A DNA stretch of 64,000 nucleotides from NCBI RefSeq assembly GCF_001425175.1, contig NZ_LMDV01000001.1, forward strand, positions 496,001-560,000. Direction: 5' to 3'. Of the stretch, positions 36,383 to 46,138 are shown piece after piece. Origin of the DNA: Nocardioides sp. Root1257. Lineage in GTDB: Bacteria; Actinomycetota; Actinomycetes; Propionibacteriales; Nocardioidaceae. The position numbers and the translations under genes are program-made. Under the pieces are notes generated by a model. That model had not been told where the DNA came from and made no database searches. It saw only the letters and a list, made by a program, of their open reading frames with translations. Positions within the stretch are counted from its first letter, which is position 1; each line of letters begins with the position of its first letter.

Positions 36383-37591
36383 GTGCTGCGAACACGCCTC
36401 TCGGGTGCCCTGACCGTCGTCGCCACCGCCGTGGCCGGACTGCTGGTGGCGCTGCCGCCGCCGGCCGGGGCCGACGGCCCCGGTGCGGGCGCACCGTGGG
36501 TGGTCACGCTCGGCGACTCCTACATCAGCGGCGAGGCCGGCCGCTGGGCCGGCAGCAGCAACGACGACAGTGCGCGCGCGGACGCGCTCGGGCCCTCGGC
36601 GTACCACGACGCCGGCGACCACGAGTCGATCGAGCGCTGCCACCGCAGCCAGTCGGCGGAGGCCTACATCGGTGGCGGGGTCAACGGCCTCAACCTGGCC
36701 TGCTCGGGCGCCGAGACCGCCACGACCAACGGTGACGACTTCAAGCCCGGTCTCGACTTCTACGACGACGGGGCCGGTCACCAGGGCCAGGCCGCGATGC
36801 TGCAGCAGTTCGCCGCCGGTCACCACGTCGGCATGGTCGTGGTCAGCATCGGCGGCAACGACTTCCAGTTCGCCGACGTCGTCCAGTCCTGCGTCGTCGA
36901 CTTCCTGACCTCGCCGACCTGGGCCAAGGACTACTGCCGCGACGACGGGTCGGTCACCGCCAACTTCACGTCCGCCAACGTCGCCGCCGTCCGCGCCCGG
37001 ATCGCCGGCGCGTTCCGGAACGTCGCGGCGGCGATGCGCAACGCCGGGTACGCCGACAGCCAGTGGACCCTGCTCGCGCAGACCTATCCGAGCCCGATCC
37101 CGCGAGGCAACGGCATCCGCTACGCCGAGAGCGGCTACTCGCGACAGTTCACCGGCGGCTGCGGCTTCTGGAACGGCGATGCCGACTGGGCCAACGACAC
37201 CGCCCTGCCCACGATCAACGGCGCCGTCACGGGGGCGGCCGCCGACTCGGGGCTGGGCAACATCCGCACGCTCGACCTGTCGTCGGCGTTCAACGGCCGC
37301 CGGCTCTGCGAGAACACGGTCGGCCTGTACGAGGAGAAGGGCATCGCCAGCTGGCTGACACCCGGAGCCGTCGACCAGACCGAGTGGATCAACCAGATCC
37401 GCACGGTCAGCACCTGCTGCGAGGACAGTCCCTACTACATCCAGGAGTCGATCCACCCGAACTACTGGGGCCAGCTCGCCACCCGCAGCTGCGTGCGCCA
37501 GGCCTGGAACGGCGGCGCTCCACGAGGCGGGACCTGTCGGATCGCCGGCACCGGACTCGTCAACGGCGAACCGAGCATGAGCCTGGGCTGA
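36383..37591 (+). CDS. Secreted SGNH/GDSL-family hydrolase
   Basis: The 402-residue protein has a Sec signal peptide (LRTRLSGALTVVATAVAGLL to PPAGA, about 1-30). The mature enzyme has LGDSYISGEAG (nucleophile Ser46), VVVSIGGNDFQFADVV and the catalytic ESIHPNYWGQ; ten or so cysteines suggest disulfides. It is a likely extracellular esterase or lipase, related to the pilin-anchored enzyme at 15,127. GTG at 36,383 is six bases after TAGCGT. Confidence 0.87.
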   Translation: MLRTRLSGALTVVATAVAGLLVALPPPAGADGPGAGAPWVVTLGDSYISGEAGRWAGSSNDDSARADALGPSAYHDAGDHESIERCHRSQSAEAYIGGGVNGLNLACSGAETATTNGDDFKPGLDFYDDGAGHQGQAAMLQQFAAGHHVGMVVVSIGGNDFQFADVVQSCVVDFLTSPTWAKDYCRDDGSVTANFTSANVAAVRARIAGAFRNVAAAMRNAGYADSQWTLLAQTYPSPIPRGNGIRYAESGYSRQFTGGCGFWNGDADWANDTALPTINGAVTGAAADSGLGNIRTLDLSSAFNGRRLCENTVGLYEEKGIASWLTPGAVDQTEWINQIRTVSTCCEDSPYYIQESIHPNYWGQLATRSCVRQAWNGGAPRGGTCRIAGTGLVNGEPSMSLG

Positions 37592-37594
37592 CCC

Positions 37595-38389
37595 CTAGCC
37601 CGTCAGGACGGTGGTATCGGCCTCGTAGGGCTCCAGCGACGGCACGCGCTCGCGCAGCTGCACGAGTGCTCGTGCGGGGTCGTGGAACGCGATGCCGTCC
37701 AGCTGCTGCGGGGTGAACCGCCACCACCGCAGCTCGAGCAGCTCGGCGATGGTGGCATCGTCGAAGCGTCGGCGGATCGGCTTGGCGGGCACCCCGCCCA
37801 CGATCGTGTACGGCGCGACGTCGCCCACCACGACCGCCCCCGCGGCGACGATGGCGCCGTCGTGGATCGTGACGCCACGGCGCACGACGGCGCCGGCGCC
37901 GATCCACACGTCGTTGCCGATCACGACCGGGTCGCGCCAGAAGCTGCCGGACGGACCCGAGTCGATCGCACTGACCTGGTAGCTCTCCGCCGTCGGGTGC
38001 CAGCCGAACCGGGTGCCGTCGTACTGGAACGGCGACGTGCCGAGCCAGTCGACCGGGTGGTCGGCCTCGCCGATGCGCACGCCGGCGGCGATCGAGCAGT
38101 AGCGGCCGATCGACGAGCAGTCGTCGACGACGCCGCCGACGAGGTAGGTGAACGCCCCGATCCGGGTCGACATCGCCGAGACGACCTGGCCCATGAACCA
38201 CACGGGCGGCTCGACCTCGACGCGGGAGGAGCGCTTGTGCCGCAGCGCGCGCCGGTTGCGCACCTGCTCCTGGACCTCGGCGGTCCCGACCGGCTCCACG
38301 ACCGGCTCCGCCACCGGCTCCTCGACCGGCTCCACGACCGGCGGGGCGGGCGACGGAGCGGACGGCTGACGACGGAAGGGCGAACGCAC
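37595..38389 (-). CDS. CatB-type hexapeptide-repeat O-acetyltransferase
   Basis: The product has 264 residues. The head (about 10-40) is a Pro/Val/Glu repeat, [20 protein letters not shown], coded by near-tandem 12- to 15-bp units. The core is a left-handed beta helix: [40 protein letters not shown] and [20 protein letters not shown], ending in [13 protein letters not shown], the signature of the xenobiotic/CatB group. It acetylates a hydroxyl on an unknown acceptor. It is convergent with the SGNH gene, 3 bp apart. Confidence 0.87.
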   Translation of the reverse strand: MRSPFRRQPSAPSPAPPVVEPVEEPVAEPVVEPVGTAEVQEQVRNRRALRHKRSSRVEVEPPVWFMGQVVSAMSTRIGAFTYLVGGVVDDCSSIGRYCSIAAGVRIGEADHPVDWLGTSPFQYDGTRFGWHPTAESYQVSAIDSGPSGSFWRDPVVIGNDVWIGAGAVVRRGVTIHDGAIVAAGAVVVGDVAPYTIVGGVPAKPIRRRFDDATIAELLELRWWRFTPQQLDGIAFHDPARALVQLRERVPSLEPYEADTTVLTG

Positions 38390-38433
38390 GCGCCGATGCT
38401 GCCACAGCGGCGGTGCGGCCCCGCCGACGAGGC

Positions 38434-39552
38434 TCAGTCCACCAGCAGGGGGATCAGCATCTCGTCCGGCGTCAGCGACCCGTGCAGCCCGACGAGCGTC
38501 GCCTCGTAGGGGAAGTCACGGGTCGAGAGGATCGCGGTCTCCCCGTGGCAGGCGACGACCACGTCGCCGAGGCGGGGCAGCACGCTCGTCAGCACCGGCC
38601 CGAACCAGCCGCGCGCGATCGCGTCGTGGCGCGCGAGCACGGTGGCCCGGTCCCCGAGCACGTCACGCCAGGTCGCGACCACGTCGTCGACGGCGCCCCG
38701 CTGGCAGTAGAGGTGGCGGAACCGCGCCTCGCCGCCGACCAGGGCGACCCCGTCACGCAGCTCGGTGCGGTCGTCCACGTCGACGCGGTGCTCCGCGGGC
38801 GAGTCGATCATGCCGTGGTCGGCGACGACCAGGAGCCGCACGGAGGTCGGCAGCGCCTCGCGCAGCTGCTCGGCCTCGGCGTCGACCATCGACAGCTGCT
38901 GGAGCCACGGGCTGGAGGCGACGCCGTAGCGGTGCCCGGTCCAGTCGAGGTCCCCGTCGTAGAGGTAGGTGAGCGACGCCCGCTCGACGGACGCGGCGAC
39001 CGCGGCCGCGATCCGCTCGCCGACCCGGTCCGCGCCGACGTACTCCGCGCCACGGTGCGCCGCGACCGTCAGCCCGCTCCCCCGGAACTCGCGCTTGTTG
39101 ACGACCGTGACACTGGCGCCGAGGCGGCGCAGCCGGGAGAACGAGGTGTCGTGGGGCTGCCACTCCACCGGGTCGACGTCCTTGTCCCACATCAGGGCGT
39201 TGAGCAGCTTGTCGGTGCCGGGCACCCGGGAGGTGAAGCCCACCAGCCCGTGCGATCCCGGCGGCAGCCCGGTGCCGAACGACGTCAGGCTGGTCGCCGT
39301 CGTCGACGGTACGCCGGCCGTGCCGGGCGGGCTGTGCTCGAGCAGCGAGGCGAGGTACGGCGCGGCGTGGGCGTAGCGCTCCAGCAGGCGGGCCCCGAGC
39401 CCGTCGACCAGGAAGACGACGTACGCCGGGGCCGCGGGCAGGTCCAGCCCGGTCGGCGCGTCACCGACGGGCAGGCCGAGCGCCGACGCGACGGCCGGGA
39501 CCACGTCACCGAGCGAGCGCGAGCCGTAGGCAGGCTCGAGGAACCCCTCCAC
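38434..39552 (-). CDS. Alkaline-phosphatase-superfamily phosphodiesterase/pyrophosphatase
   Basis: The 372-residue protein has metal-binding [15 protein letters not shown] (about 57), the nucleophile region [29 protein letters not shown] and [11 protein letters not shown]. It belongs to the type I phosphodiesterase/nucleotide pyrophosphatase group. There is no signal peptide. GTG at 39,552 opens directly into [20 protein letters not shown] and overlaps the upstream DUF5998 gene by no bases (12-base gap), so the two are co-transcribed. Confidence 0.85.
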   Translation of the reverse strand: MEGFLEPAYGSRSLGDVVPAVASALGLPVGDAPTGLDLPAAPAYVVFLVDGLGARLLERYAHAAPYLASLLEHSPPGTAGVPSTTATSLTSFGTGLPPGSHGLVGFTSRVPGTDKLLNALMWDKDVDPVEWQPHDTSFSRLRRLGASVTVVNKREFRGSGLTVAAHRGAEYVGADRVGERIAAAVAASVERASLTYLYDGDLDWTGHRYGVASSPWLQQLSMVDAEAEQLREALPTSVRLLVVADHGMIDSPAEHRVDVDDRTELRDGVALVGGEARFRHLYCQRGAVDDVVATWRDVLGDRATVLARHDAIARGWFGPVLTSVLPRLGDVVVACHGETAILSTRDFPYEATLVGLHGSLTPDEMLIPLLVD

Positions 39553-39563
39553 GCCGACGTCGA

Positions 39564-40154
39564 TCAGCGCGTGTGCGTGCGGGCCGAGAGCGACTCGGCG
39601 AAGGTCAGCAGCCCGGCGACGGCGTCGGTGCCGTCGGCCGCCGCGGACACCCGCAGCGAGAAGTCGTCGGAGGCGAGCACCCCGGTGTAGCCGTGGTCGG
39701 CGTCGCACTGCGGGTCGTTGCACCCCGCCGGCTCGAGGTCGACGCGGCTGACGCCGCCCCAGCCGATCGTCATCACGGCCTCGGCCGGCGGCCGCGGACC
39801 CGAGGTCGGGTTGGCCACCATCCTGGTCACGACCACCGAGCGGACCGAGCTGAGCCGGATCGCCTCGGTGGAGGTGGACGTGTAGGGCTCCGGGAGCAGG
39901 TCGTCGCCCTCGTGCTCGTCGGTGTGCGCGAGGATCAGCCGGCTCGGCGTCAGCACCGCCACGGACAGGTGCCGGCGCACCTCATCACGGTCGAAGGTCG
40001 GCTCGTGGTGCACGAAGAAGGAGACGACCTCCTCGCCGGCCACCGCGCTCTCGACGCCCTCGGCGACGACGTCGGGGTAGTAGCCGGTGCGGTCGATCGC
40101 GTCGCGGAGCTCGACGGCGCGATCGTGACCCTCAGTGGTCCTGGTGCTGCGCAT
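39564..40154 (-). CDS. DUF5998 protein
   Basis: This 196-residue soluble protein is of the actinobacterial DUF5998 family: RTGYYPDVVAEGVESAVAGE, FFVHHEPTFDRDEVRRHLSV, LEPAGCNDPQCDADHGYTG. No catalytic motif is known. The ATG at 40,154 is six bases after CAGACT, a weak -10 form. It is upstream of the phosphodiesterase, an order I associate with many actinobacteria. Confidence 0.8.
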   Translation of the reverse strand: MRSTRTTEGHDRAVELRDAIDRTGYYPDVVAEGVESAVAGEEVVSFFVHHEPTFDRDEVRRHLSVAVLTPSRLILAHTDEHEGDDLLPEPYTSTSTEAIRLSSVRSVVVTRMVANPTSGPRPPAEAVMTIGWGGVSRVDLEPAGCNDPQCDADHGYTGVLASDDFSLRVSAAADGTDAVAGLLTFAESLSARTHTR

Positions 40155-40180
40155 GCCTGCAGTCTGTCACGCGGTCCAGG

Positions 40181-42868
40181 TCACGAAGGAAGCGTGTCCC
40201 CAGCGGGCTGCGACAGGCGGCGCACGAACCAGTCCGACCGCGGGTCCACCACCGGGTCCACACGGGCCGCGGCGGTCAGCACCGTGGCCCGGTCGGCGCC
40301 GGCGAGCACGAGCGAGAGCTCGAGCGCGCTGACCTGGGGCACGTCGTTCTGCAGCTGGGCGACCCGCTGGATGAGCCGCTCCACCTCGGCCACGTCGACC
40401 GCCTCGCTGCCGCGGTAGCCGAAGAGCATCGGCGACGACTTGATCTCCCGCACCATCGACGCGGCGTCGCGACCTCCGAGGGGCGGGATCCGGTAGGAGC
40501 GGTCGGCCAGCAGCTCGGTCAGCGGGCCTGCGATCCCGAACGACACGACCGGACCGAACAGCGGGTCCTCGATGGTGCGGATGGCGACCGGCACTCCCGG
40601 CGGCGCGTTCTTCTGCACCACGAAGCCGGCGCGCTCCGGCTCGCCGATCAGGGTCCCGAGCGTGTCCCACGCGTCGGCCATCTCGTCGGCGTCGTCGATG
40701 TTGCGCCAGACGTGGGCCTGGTCGGGACGCTCGCGCAGGTGCTCGGCCGTCGCCTTGAGCACCACGTCCCAGCCGAGGGCCTCGCCCGCGGCGATCGCCT
40801 CGTCGCGGCTCGCGACGTCGCGGGTCTGCCACAGCTCCACGTCGTACGTCGCCAGCAGCTCGGTCAGCGAGTCGAGGTCGAGGTCGGTGCCCTCGGGGTG
40901 CTCGGAGAGGATCCGGCCGACCAGCCGCTTGGCCGCGGCGGAGTCGACGGCGCTCGGGTCGACGGGCTCCCCGTCGGGCGTGCGCAGCCACACCGCGTAG
41001 TCGACTACGTGGGCGAGCGCACGCACCGCGGACTCCACGCCGGGGTACGACGGCACGGAGCCTCGGCCCGCGGTCGAGCCGGCGACGTCGGGGACCCGGA
41101 GCAGCTCCGGCACGCCCTCGGCGCCGAGGAACGAGGAGACCAGGGGCTTGTCGGACTGCTCCCCCACCGCGGCGAGGACGTTGGCGACGCCCTCGCCGGA
41201 GACGTTGATCGGCGGCACGTAGACGGCGACCACCGAGTCGATCTCGGGGTCGTCGATCGCGGCGTCGAGGGCGTCCTCGAAGTCCTCCGCGCCGGCGTCG
41301 GTGCCGAGCGCGATGGACTTGTTGACGACCAGCCCGACCGCGGCGGCCGCGTCGGCGGCGAGCAGGCCGAGCGCGTCGGAGTTGCCGACGATCGCGACCC
41401 GGCGCCCACGCGGGAGCGGCTGGTGGGCGAGCAGCTGGGCGACGTCGAACATCTCGTCGAGCGTGTCGACCTGGATGACGCCGGCCTGGCGGAACATCGC
41501 GTCGACGGCCGCGGCGGGCGCGGCGATCTTGCGGACCGCGTGGCCCATCGGCACGCCCTGCGTGGTCCGTCCGGAGCGCACCGCGATGATCGGCTTGCGC
41601 AGCGAGACCCGGCGGGCGATGCGCGAGAACTTGCGCGGGTTGCCGATCGACTCGAGGTAGAGCAGCACGACCTCGGTGGAGTCGTCCTCCTCCCAGTACT
41701 GCAGGAGGTCGTTGCCCGAGACGTCGGCGCGGTTGCCCGCGCTGACGAAGGTGGAGAGGCCGAGCCCGCGGTTGTAGACCTTCTCCAGGATCGCGGTGCC
41801 GAGCGCGCCGGACTGGCAGAAGAAGCCGGCGCGGCCGCGCGGCGGCATCAGCGGCGACAGCGACGCGTTGAGCGAGACCTTGGCGTCGGTGTTGATGATG
41901 CCGAGGCAGTTCGGGCCGATCAGGCGCAGCCCGTAGGAGCGCGAGAGGCCGACCAGCTTGCGCTGCCGGACCCGGCCCTCCTCGCCGGTCTCGGCGAAGC
42001 CCGACGAGACCACGATCAGCCCGTGCACCCCCTTGGCGGCGCAGTCGAGCACCACGTCCTGGACGTGCTCGGCGGGGACCGCCACGACGGCGACGTCGAC
42101 GTCGTCGGGGATCTCCGTGACGGACTTGTACGTCGGGAGCCCCGACACGGCGTGCGACGTCGGGTTGACGGCGTACACGCGCCCGCTGAAGTCGCCGGTG
42201 ATCAGGTTGCGCACGAGCGCCTGGCCGATCGTCTCCTGGCGCCGGCTGGCGCCGATGACCGCGACCGAGCGCGGGTTGAAGAACTTCTCGATCGAAGCGG
42301 ACTCGGCCTTGTGCTCGCGCGCCGACATCAGCCCGATGGCGGTGTCGGTGGGGTCGATCGAGAACTCGAGCTGCAGCACACCCTCGTCGTACTCGCTCGC
42401 CACGCGGTAGCCGGCGTCGCGGAAGGTCTGGATCATCCGGGTGTTGTCGGGCAGCACCTCGGCGACGAACCGCTCGACGCCGCGCTCGCGGCCGGCCTGG
42501 GAGAGGTGCTCGAGCAGCAGCTGCCCGATGCCGCGGCCCTGGTGGCTGTCCTCGACCAGGAACGCCACCTCGGCCTCGCCCGGCTTGATCACGTCGTAGC
42601 GGCCGACGGCGATGATCTGGCCCTGGAGGGTGAGCACCAGGGCGACCCGGTCCACGTTGTCGACGTTCGTGAACCGGTCGACGTCGCGATCGGAGAGCCG
42701 CGGCATCGGGGAGAAGAAGCGGTAGTACTTCGACTGGTCGGAGACCCGGGAGTAGAACTCGACGAAGACCTCGCGGTCGTCCGCGTGGATCGGGCGGATG
42801 TGCGCGGTGCGCCCGTCGCGGAGGAGGACGTCCGCCTCCCAGTGCATGGGTGCAGGGGTGACGGTCAC
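40181..42868 (-). CDS. pat: Protein lysine acetyltransferase (GNAT fused to acyl-CoA synthetase-like domains, Pat/PatZ type)
   Basis: The protein has 895 residues. The order is GNAT at the N terminus (EDSHQGRGIGQLLLEHLSQ, about 105-125), then a CoA-binding domain (FFNPRSVAVIGASRRQETIG, about 215-235), a succinyl-CoA-ligase-like flavodoxin domain (VAIVGNSDALGLLAADAAAA) and an ATP-grasp domain at the end. Such fusions acetylate lysines, for example on acetyl-CoA synthetase; the ligase-like part usually senses rather than catalyses. GTG at 42,868 is six bases after TAGATT. It is divergent from topoisomerase IV subunit A. Confidence 0.88.
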   Translation of the reverse strand: MTVTPAPMHWEADVLLRDGRTAHIRPIHADDREVFVEFYSRVSDQSKYYRFFSPMPRLSDRDVDRFTNVDNVDRVALVLTLQGQIIAVGRYDVIKPGEAEVAFLVEDSHQGRGIGQLLLEHLSQAGRERGVERFVAEVLPDNTRMIQTFRDAGYRVASEYDEGVLQLEFSIDPTDTAIGLMSAREHKAESASIEKFFNPRSVAVIGASRRQETIGQALVRNLITGDFSGRVYAVNPTSHAVSGLPTYKSVTEIPDDVDVAVVAVPAEHVQDVVLDCAAKGVHGLIVVSSGFAETGEEGRVRQRKLVGLSRSYGLRLIGPNCLGIINTDAKVSLNASLSPLMPPRGRAGFFCQSGALGTAILEKVYNRGLGLSTFVSAGNRADVSGNDLLQYWEEDDSTEVVLLYLESIGNPRKFSRIARRVSLRKPIIAVRSGRTTQGVPMGHAVRKIAAPAAAVDAMFRQAGVIQVDTLDEMFDVAQLLAHQPLPRGRRVAIVGNSDALGLLAADAAAAVGLVVNKSIALGTDAGAEDFEDALDAAIDDPEIDSVVAVYVPPINVSGEGVANVLAAVGEQSDKPLVSSFLGAEGVPELLRVPDVAGSTAGRGSVPSYPGVESAVRALAHVVDYAVWLRTPDGEPVDPSAVDSAAAKRLVGRILSEHPEGTDLDLDSLTELLATYDVELWQTRDVASRDEAIAAGEALGWDVVLKATAEHLRERPDQAHVWRNIDDADEMADAWDTLGTLIGEPERAGFVVQKNAPPGVPVAIRTIEDPLFGPVVSFGIAGPLTELLADRSYRIPPLGGRDAASMVREIKSSPMLFGYRGSEAVDVAEVERLIQRVAQLQNDVPQVSALELSLVLAGADRATVLTAAARVDPVVDPRSDWFVRRLSQPAGDTLPS

Positions 42869-42945
42869 GCGTGAAATCTAGCGTGGACACATGAACCCGG
42901 CGTGCCCCTGACGTTTCCGTGGGTGGCAGTTGAAAGAATCCCCCC

Positions 42946-45420
42946 ATGGCGCGCGGCAAGACGAAGCAGGACCTCCCGGACGATTTCGAGGAGCACATCC
43001 TCGACACCGACATCAAGCACGAGATGGAGACGTCGTTCCTCGAGTACGCCTACTCCGTCATCTACTCCCGGGCGCTCCCGGACGCCCGAGACGGGCTGAA
43101 GCCGGTGCAGCGCCGGATCCTCTACACGATGAACGACATGGGCCTGCGGCCCGACCGCGGGCACGTGAAGAGCGCCCGTGTCGTCGGTGAGGTCATGGGT
43201 CGCCTGCACCCGCACGGCGACGGCGCGATCTACGACGCCATGGTGCGGATGGCGCAGCCCTGGTCGATGCGGGTGCCGTTCATCGACGGGCACGGCAACT
43301 TCGGCTCGCCGGACGACTCCCCCGCCGCGATGCGCTACACCGAGGCCCGGATGGCCCCGGCCGCCGTCGCGATGACCGCCTCGATCGACGAGGACACCGT
43401 CGACTTCAAGCCCAACTACGACAGCCGCGAGTTCGAGCCGGCCGTGCTGCCGGCGGCGATCCCCAACCTGGTCGTGAACGGCACCACCGGCATCGCGGTC
43501 GGCATGGCGACCAACTGCGCCCCGCACAACCTGGTCGAGGTCGTGCAGGCGCTGCGGCACCTCATCACGCACCCGAAGGCCACCGTCGACGACCTGATGC
43601 GCTTCATCCCGGGACCCGACCTGCCGACCGGCGGCAAGATCGTCGGTCTCGAGGGCATCCGCGACGCCTACGAGACCGGCCGCGGGTCCTTCCGGATGCG
43701 CGCGACCGCCCGCGTCGAGGCGATCACCAACCGGCGCAAGGGCATCGTCGTCACCGAGCTGCCGTACGGCGTCGGCACCGAGAAGGTCATCGAGCGCATC
43801 AAGCTGCTGGTCCAGAGCAAGAAGCTCCAGGGCATCTCCGACATCAAGGACCTCACCGACCGCACCAACGGGCTGCGCCTGGTGATCGAGGTCAAGAACG
43901 GCTTCGTGCCCGAGGCGCTGCTCGAGCAGCTCTACAAGCAGACGCCGATGGAGGACTCCTTCGGCATCAACGCCGTGGCCCTGGTCGACGGGCAGCCGCG
44001 CACGCTGGCGCTCAAGGAGATGCTCGAGGTCTTCCTGGAGCACCGCTTCGACGTCGTACGCCGGCGCTCGGTGTTCCGGCGCACCAAGGCCGCCGACCGG
44101 CTGCACCTGGTCGAGGGCCTGCTGCTCGCGATCCTCGACATCGACGAGGTCATCCAGCTGATCCGCTCCAGCGACAACGCCGCCGCCGCCAAGGAGCGGC
44201 TGATGACGGTCTTCGACCTGAGCGAGGTCCAGGCCGACTACATCCTCGACATGCCGCTGCGCCGGCTCACGAAGTTCTCCAAGCTCGAGCTCGACAAGGA
44301 GCGCGACGAGCTGCAGCGCACCATCGACGAGCTCGACGCGATCCTGGGCGATGACAAGCTGCTCCGCAAGGTCGTCTCCGACGAGCTCGCCGAGGTCGCC
44401 AAGACCTACGGCACGCCGCGCCGCACCGTGCTGCTCGAGTCGGCCGGCACCGCCGTCACCGCCACCGCGGTCGCCCTCGAGGTCGCCGACGACCCGTGCT
44501 TCGTCTACCTCTCCTCGTCCGGCCTGCTCGCGCGCAGCGCCAACGCCGAGCAGCCGGGCCAGGGCGGCGGCCGGAGCAACCACGACGTGGTCGTCTCGTC
44601 GGTGCGGGCGACGGCGCGGGGCGAGATCGGCGGCCTGACCAGCACCGGGCGGCTGGTGAAGATCGGCGTGCTCGAGCTGCCGCAGCTGCCGGACACCGCC
44701 AACGACCCGCACCTCGCAGGCGGCCTCCCGGTCAGCGAGATCCTCCCGCTCGAGCCCGGCGAGCGGCTGCTCGCGCTGTGCACGCTCGCCACCGAGGGCC
44801 CCGGCCTGGCGCTCGGCACCCGTCAGGGCACCGTCAAGCGGGTCAACCCGGAGGTCCTCGGCCGCGACGACTGGGAGGTGATCCGGCTCGCCGACGGCGA
44901 CGAGGTCGTGGGCGCGGTCGAGCTGGCCACCGGTCGGGAGACCCTCTGCTTCGTCACCTCCGACGCGCAGCTCCTGCACTTCGGCGCCGACGCCGTACGC
45001 CCCCAGGGCCGCACCGGCGGCGGCATCGCCGGCGTCCGGGTGGCCAGCGGCGAGCGGGTGGCCTGGTTCGGCGCCGTCGACCCGGACGCCCCGGAGGGCT
45101 CGGTCGTGGTCACGGCGTCCGGCTCGTCCACCGCTCTGGAGGGCACCGACGCCGGCGCGCTCAAGGTCGCGCCGTTCTCGGAGTACCCCGCCAAGGGCCG
45201 CGCCACGGGCGGCGTGCGGTGCCACCGGTTCCTCAAGGGTGAGGACACCCTCGTCTTCGCCTGGGTCGGTACGGCGCCGGCGCGGGCGGCTGCGGCCAGC
45301 GGCTCCCCCATCGACCTGCCCGAGGCCACCGGCCGCCGCGACGGCTCCGGCACCCCCGCCAGCCAGCCGATCGTCGCCTGCGCCGGTCCGGTCGCTGCGC
45401 GGGTCCGTGTGGAAGGGTGA
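42946..45420 (+). CDS. parC: DNA topoisomerase IV subunit A (GyrA/ParC family)
   Basis: The 824-residue breakage-reunion subunit has [30 protein letters not shown], catalytic Tyr131 in [10 protein letters not shown] and the quinolone region [17 protein letters not shown], where the position of E. coli Ser83 is Gly93. The C-terminal beta-pinwheel lacks the GyrA box QRRGGKG (nearest is [10 protein letters not shown]), so this is topoisomerase IV-like rather than gyrase. Its partner is at 52,494-54,554, as in Streptomyces where parC and parE are near but separate. It decatenates DNA after replication. Confidence 0.9.
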   Translation: MARGKTKQDLPDDFEEHILDTDIKHEMETSFLEYAYSVIYSRALPDARDGLKPVQRRILYTMNDMGLRPDRGHVKSARVVGEVMGRLHPHGDGAIYDAMVRMAQPWSMRVPFIDGHGNFGSPDDSPAAMRYTEARMAPAAVAMTASIDEDTVDFKPNYDSREFEPAVLPAAIPNLVVNGTTGIAVGMATNCAPHNLVEVVQALRHLITHPKATVDDLMRFIPGPDLPTGGKIVGLEGIRDAYETGRGSFRMRATARVEAITNRRKGIVVTELPYGVGTEKVIERIKLLVQSKKLQGISDIKDLTDRTNGLRLVIEVKNGFVPEALLEQLYKQTPMEDSFGINAVALVDGQPRTLALKEMLEVFLEHRFDVVRRRSVFRRTKAADRLHLVEGLLLAILDIDEVIQLIRSSDNAAAAKERLMTVFDLSEVQADYILDMPLRRLTKFSKLELDKERDELQRTIDELDAILGDDKLLRKVVSDELAEVAKTYGTPRRTVLLESAGTAVTATAVALEVADDPCFVYLSSSGLLARSANAEQPGQGGGRSNHDVVVSSVRATARGEIGGLTSTGRLVKIGVLELPQLPDTANDPHLAGGLPVSEILPLEPGERLLALCTLATEGPGLALGTRQGTVKRVNPEVLGRDDWEVIRLADGDEVVGAVELATGRETLCFVTSDAQLLHFGADAVRPQGRTGGGIAGVRVASGERVAWFGAVDPDAPEGSVVVTASGSSTALEGTDAGALKVAPFSEYPAKGRATGGVRCHRFLKGEDTLVFAWVGTAPARAAAASGSPIDLPEATGRRDGSGTPASQPIVACAGPVAARVRVEG

Positions 45421-45424
45421 CCCC

Positions 45425-46138
45425 GTGATCTCTCGGCACCGCCTGGCCTTCTCCGTCGTCGCCGGACTCCTCACCGCGTCCTCCCTGACCGCCTGCAGCG
45501 GCAGCGGCAGCGACGACGGCGGCGGATCCGATGCCACCCCGGACGAGGTGTTCGCCGCCGCCAAGACGAACCTCGACGAGACCAGCGGCGTCTCGCTCAC
45601 CCTCGACACCAAGGACCTGCCCGACGGCGTCACCGGCGTCGAGACCGCCGAGGGCGTCGGCACCCACGCCCCCGCGTTCGACGGCACCATCACCGTCGTC
45701 CTGTCCGGCCAGGCCTTCCAGGTGCCGGTGATCGCGGTCGACGACAAGGTCTACGCCCAGATCCCGCTGACGACGGGCTGGCAGGACATCGACCCCGCCG
45801 ACTACGGCGCCCCGGACCCGGCCCGGCTGATGAGCCCGGACACCGGCTTCTCCTCGCTCCTGCCGGCCACCACCGACGTCGAGCAGGGCGACAGCGTGCG
45901 CGGCGGGGCGGACAACAAGGAGGTGCTGACCGAGTACTCCGGGACCGTCGGCGCCGACACGATGAAGAACATCATCCCGACCGCCTCGGGCGACTTCGAC
46001 GTCACCTACACGATCACCGACGACGACGAGCTGCGCAGCGCGAAGCTCACCGGCGTGTTCTACAAGAACTCCGAGTCGATGACCTACACCGTGACCTTCG
46101 AGGACTACGGGACCGACAAGGACATCAAGGCGCCATGA
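45425..46138 (+). CDS. lprG: LppX/LprAFG-family lipoprotein (LprG-like)
   Basis: The 237-residue protein has a lipoprotein signal, SVVAGLLTASSLTACSGSGS (lipobox LTAC), and an LppX_LprAFGH domain: DEVFAAAKTNLDETSGVSLT, GQAFQVPVIAVDDKVYAQIP, DGVTGVETAEGVGTHAPAF. Such proteins bind triacylated lipids in a hydrophobic pocket and move them to the surface. The GTG is four bases after the parC stop, and its own stop overlaps the MFS gene, as for lprG-P55 in mycobacteria. Confidence 0.87.
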   Translation: MISRHRLAFSVVAGLLTASSLTACSGSGSDDGGGSDATPDEVFAAAKTNLDETSGVSLTLDTKDLPDGVTGVETAEGVGTHAPAFDGTITVVLSGQAFQVPVIAVDDKVYAQIPLTTGWQDIDPADYGAPDPARLMSPDTGFSSLLPATTDVEQGDSVRGGADNKEVLTEYSGTVGADTMKNIIPTASGDFDVTYTITDDDELRSAKLTGVFYKNSESMTYTVTFEDYGTDKDIKAP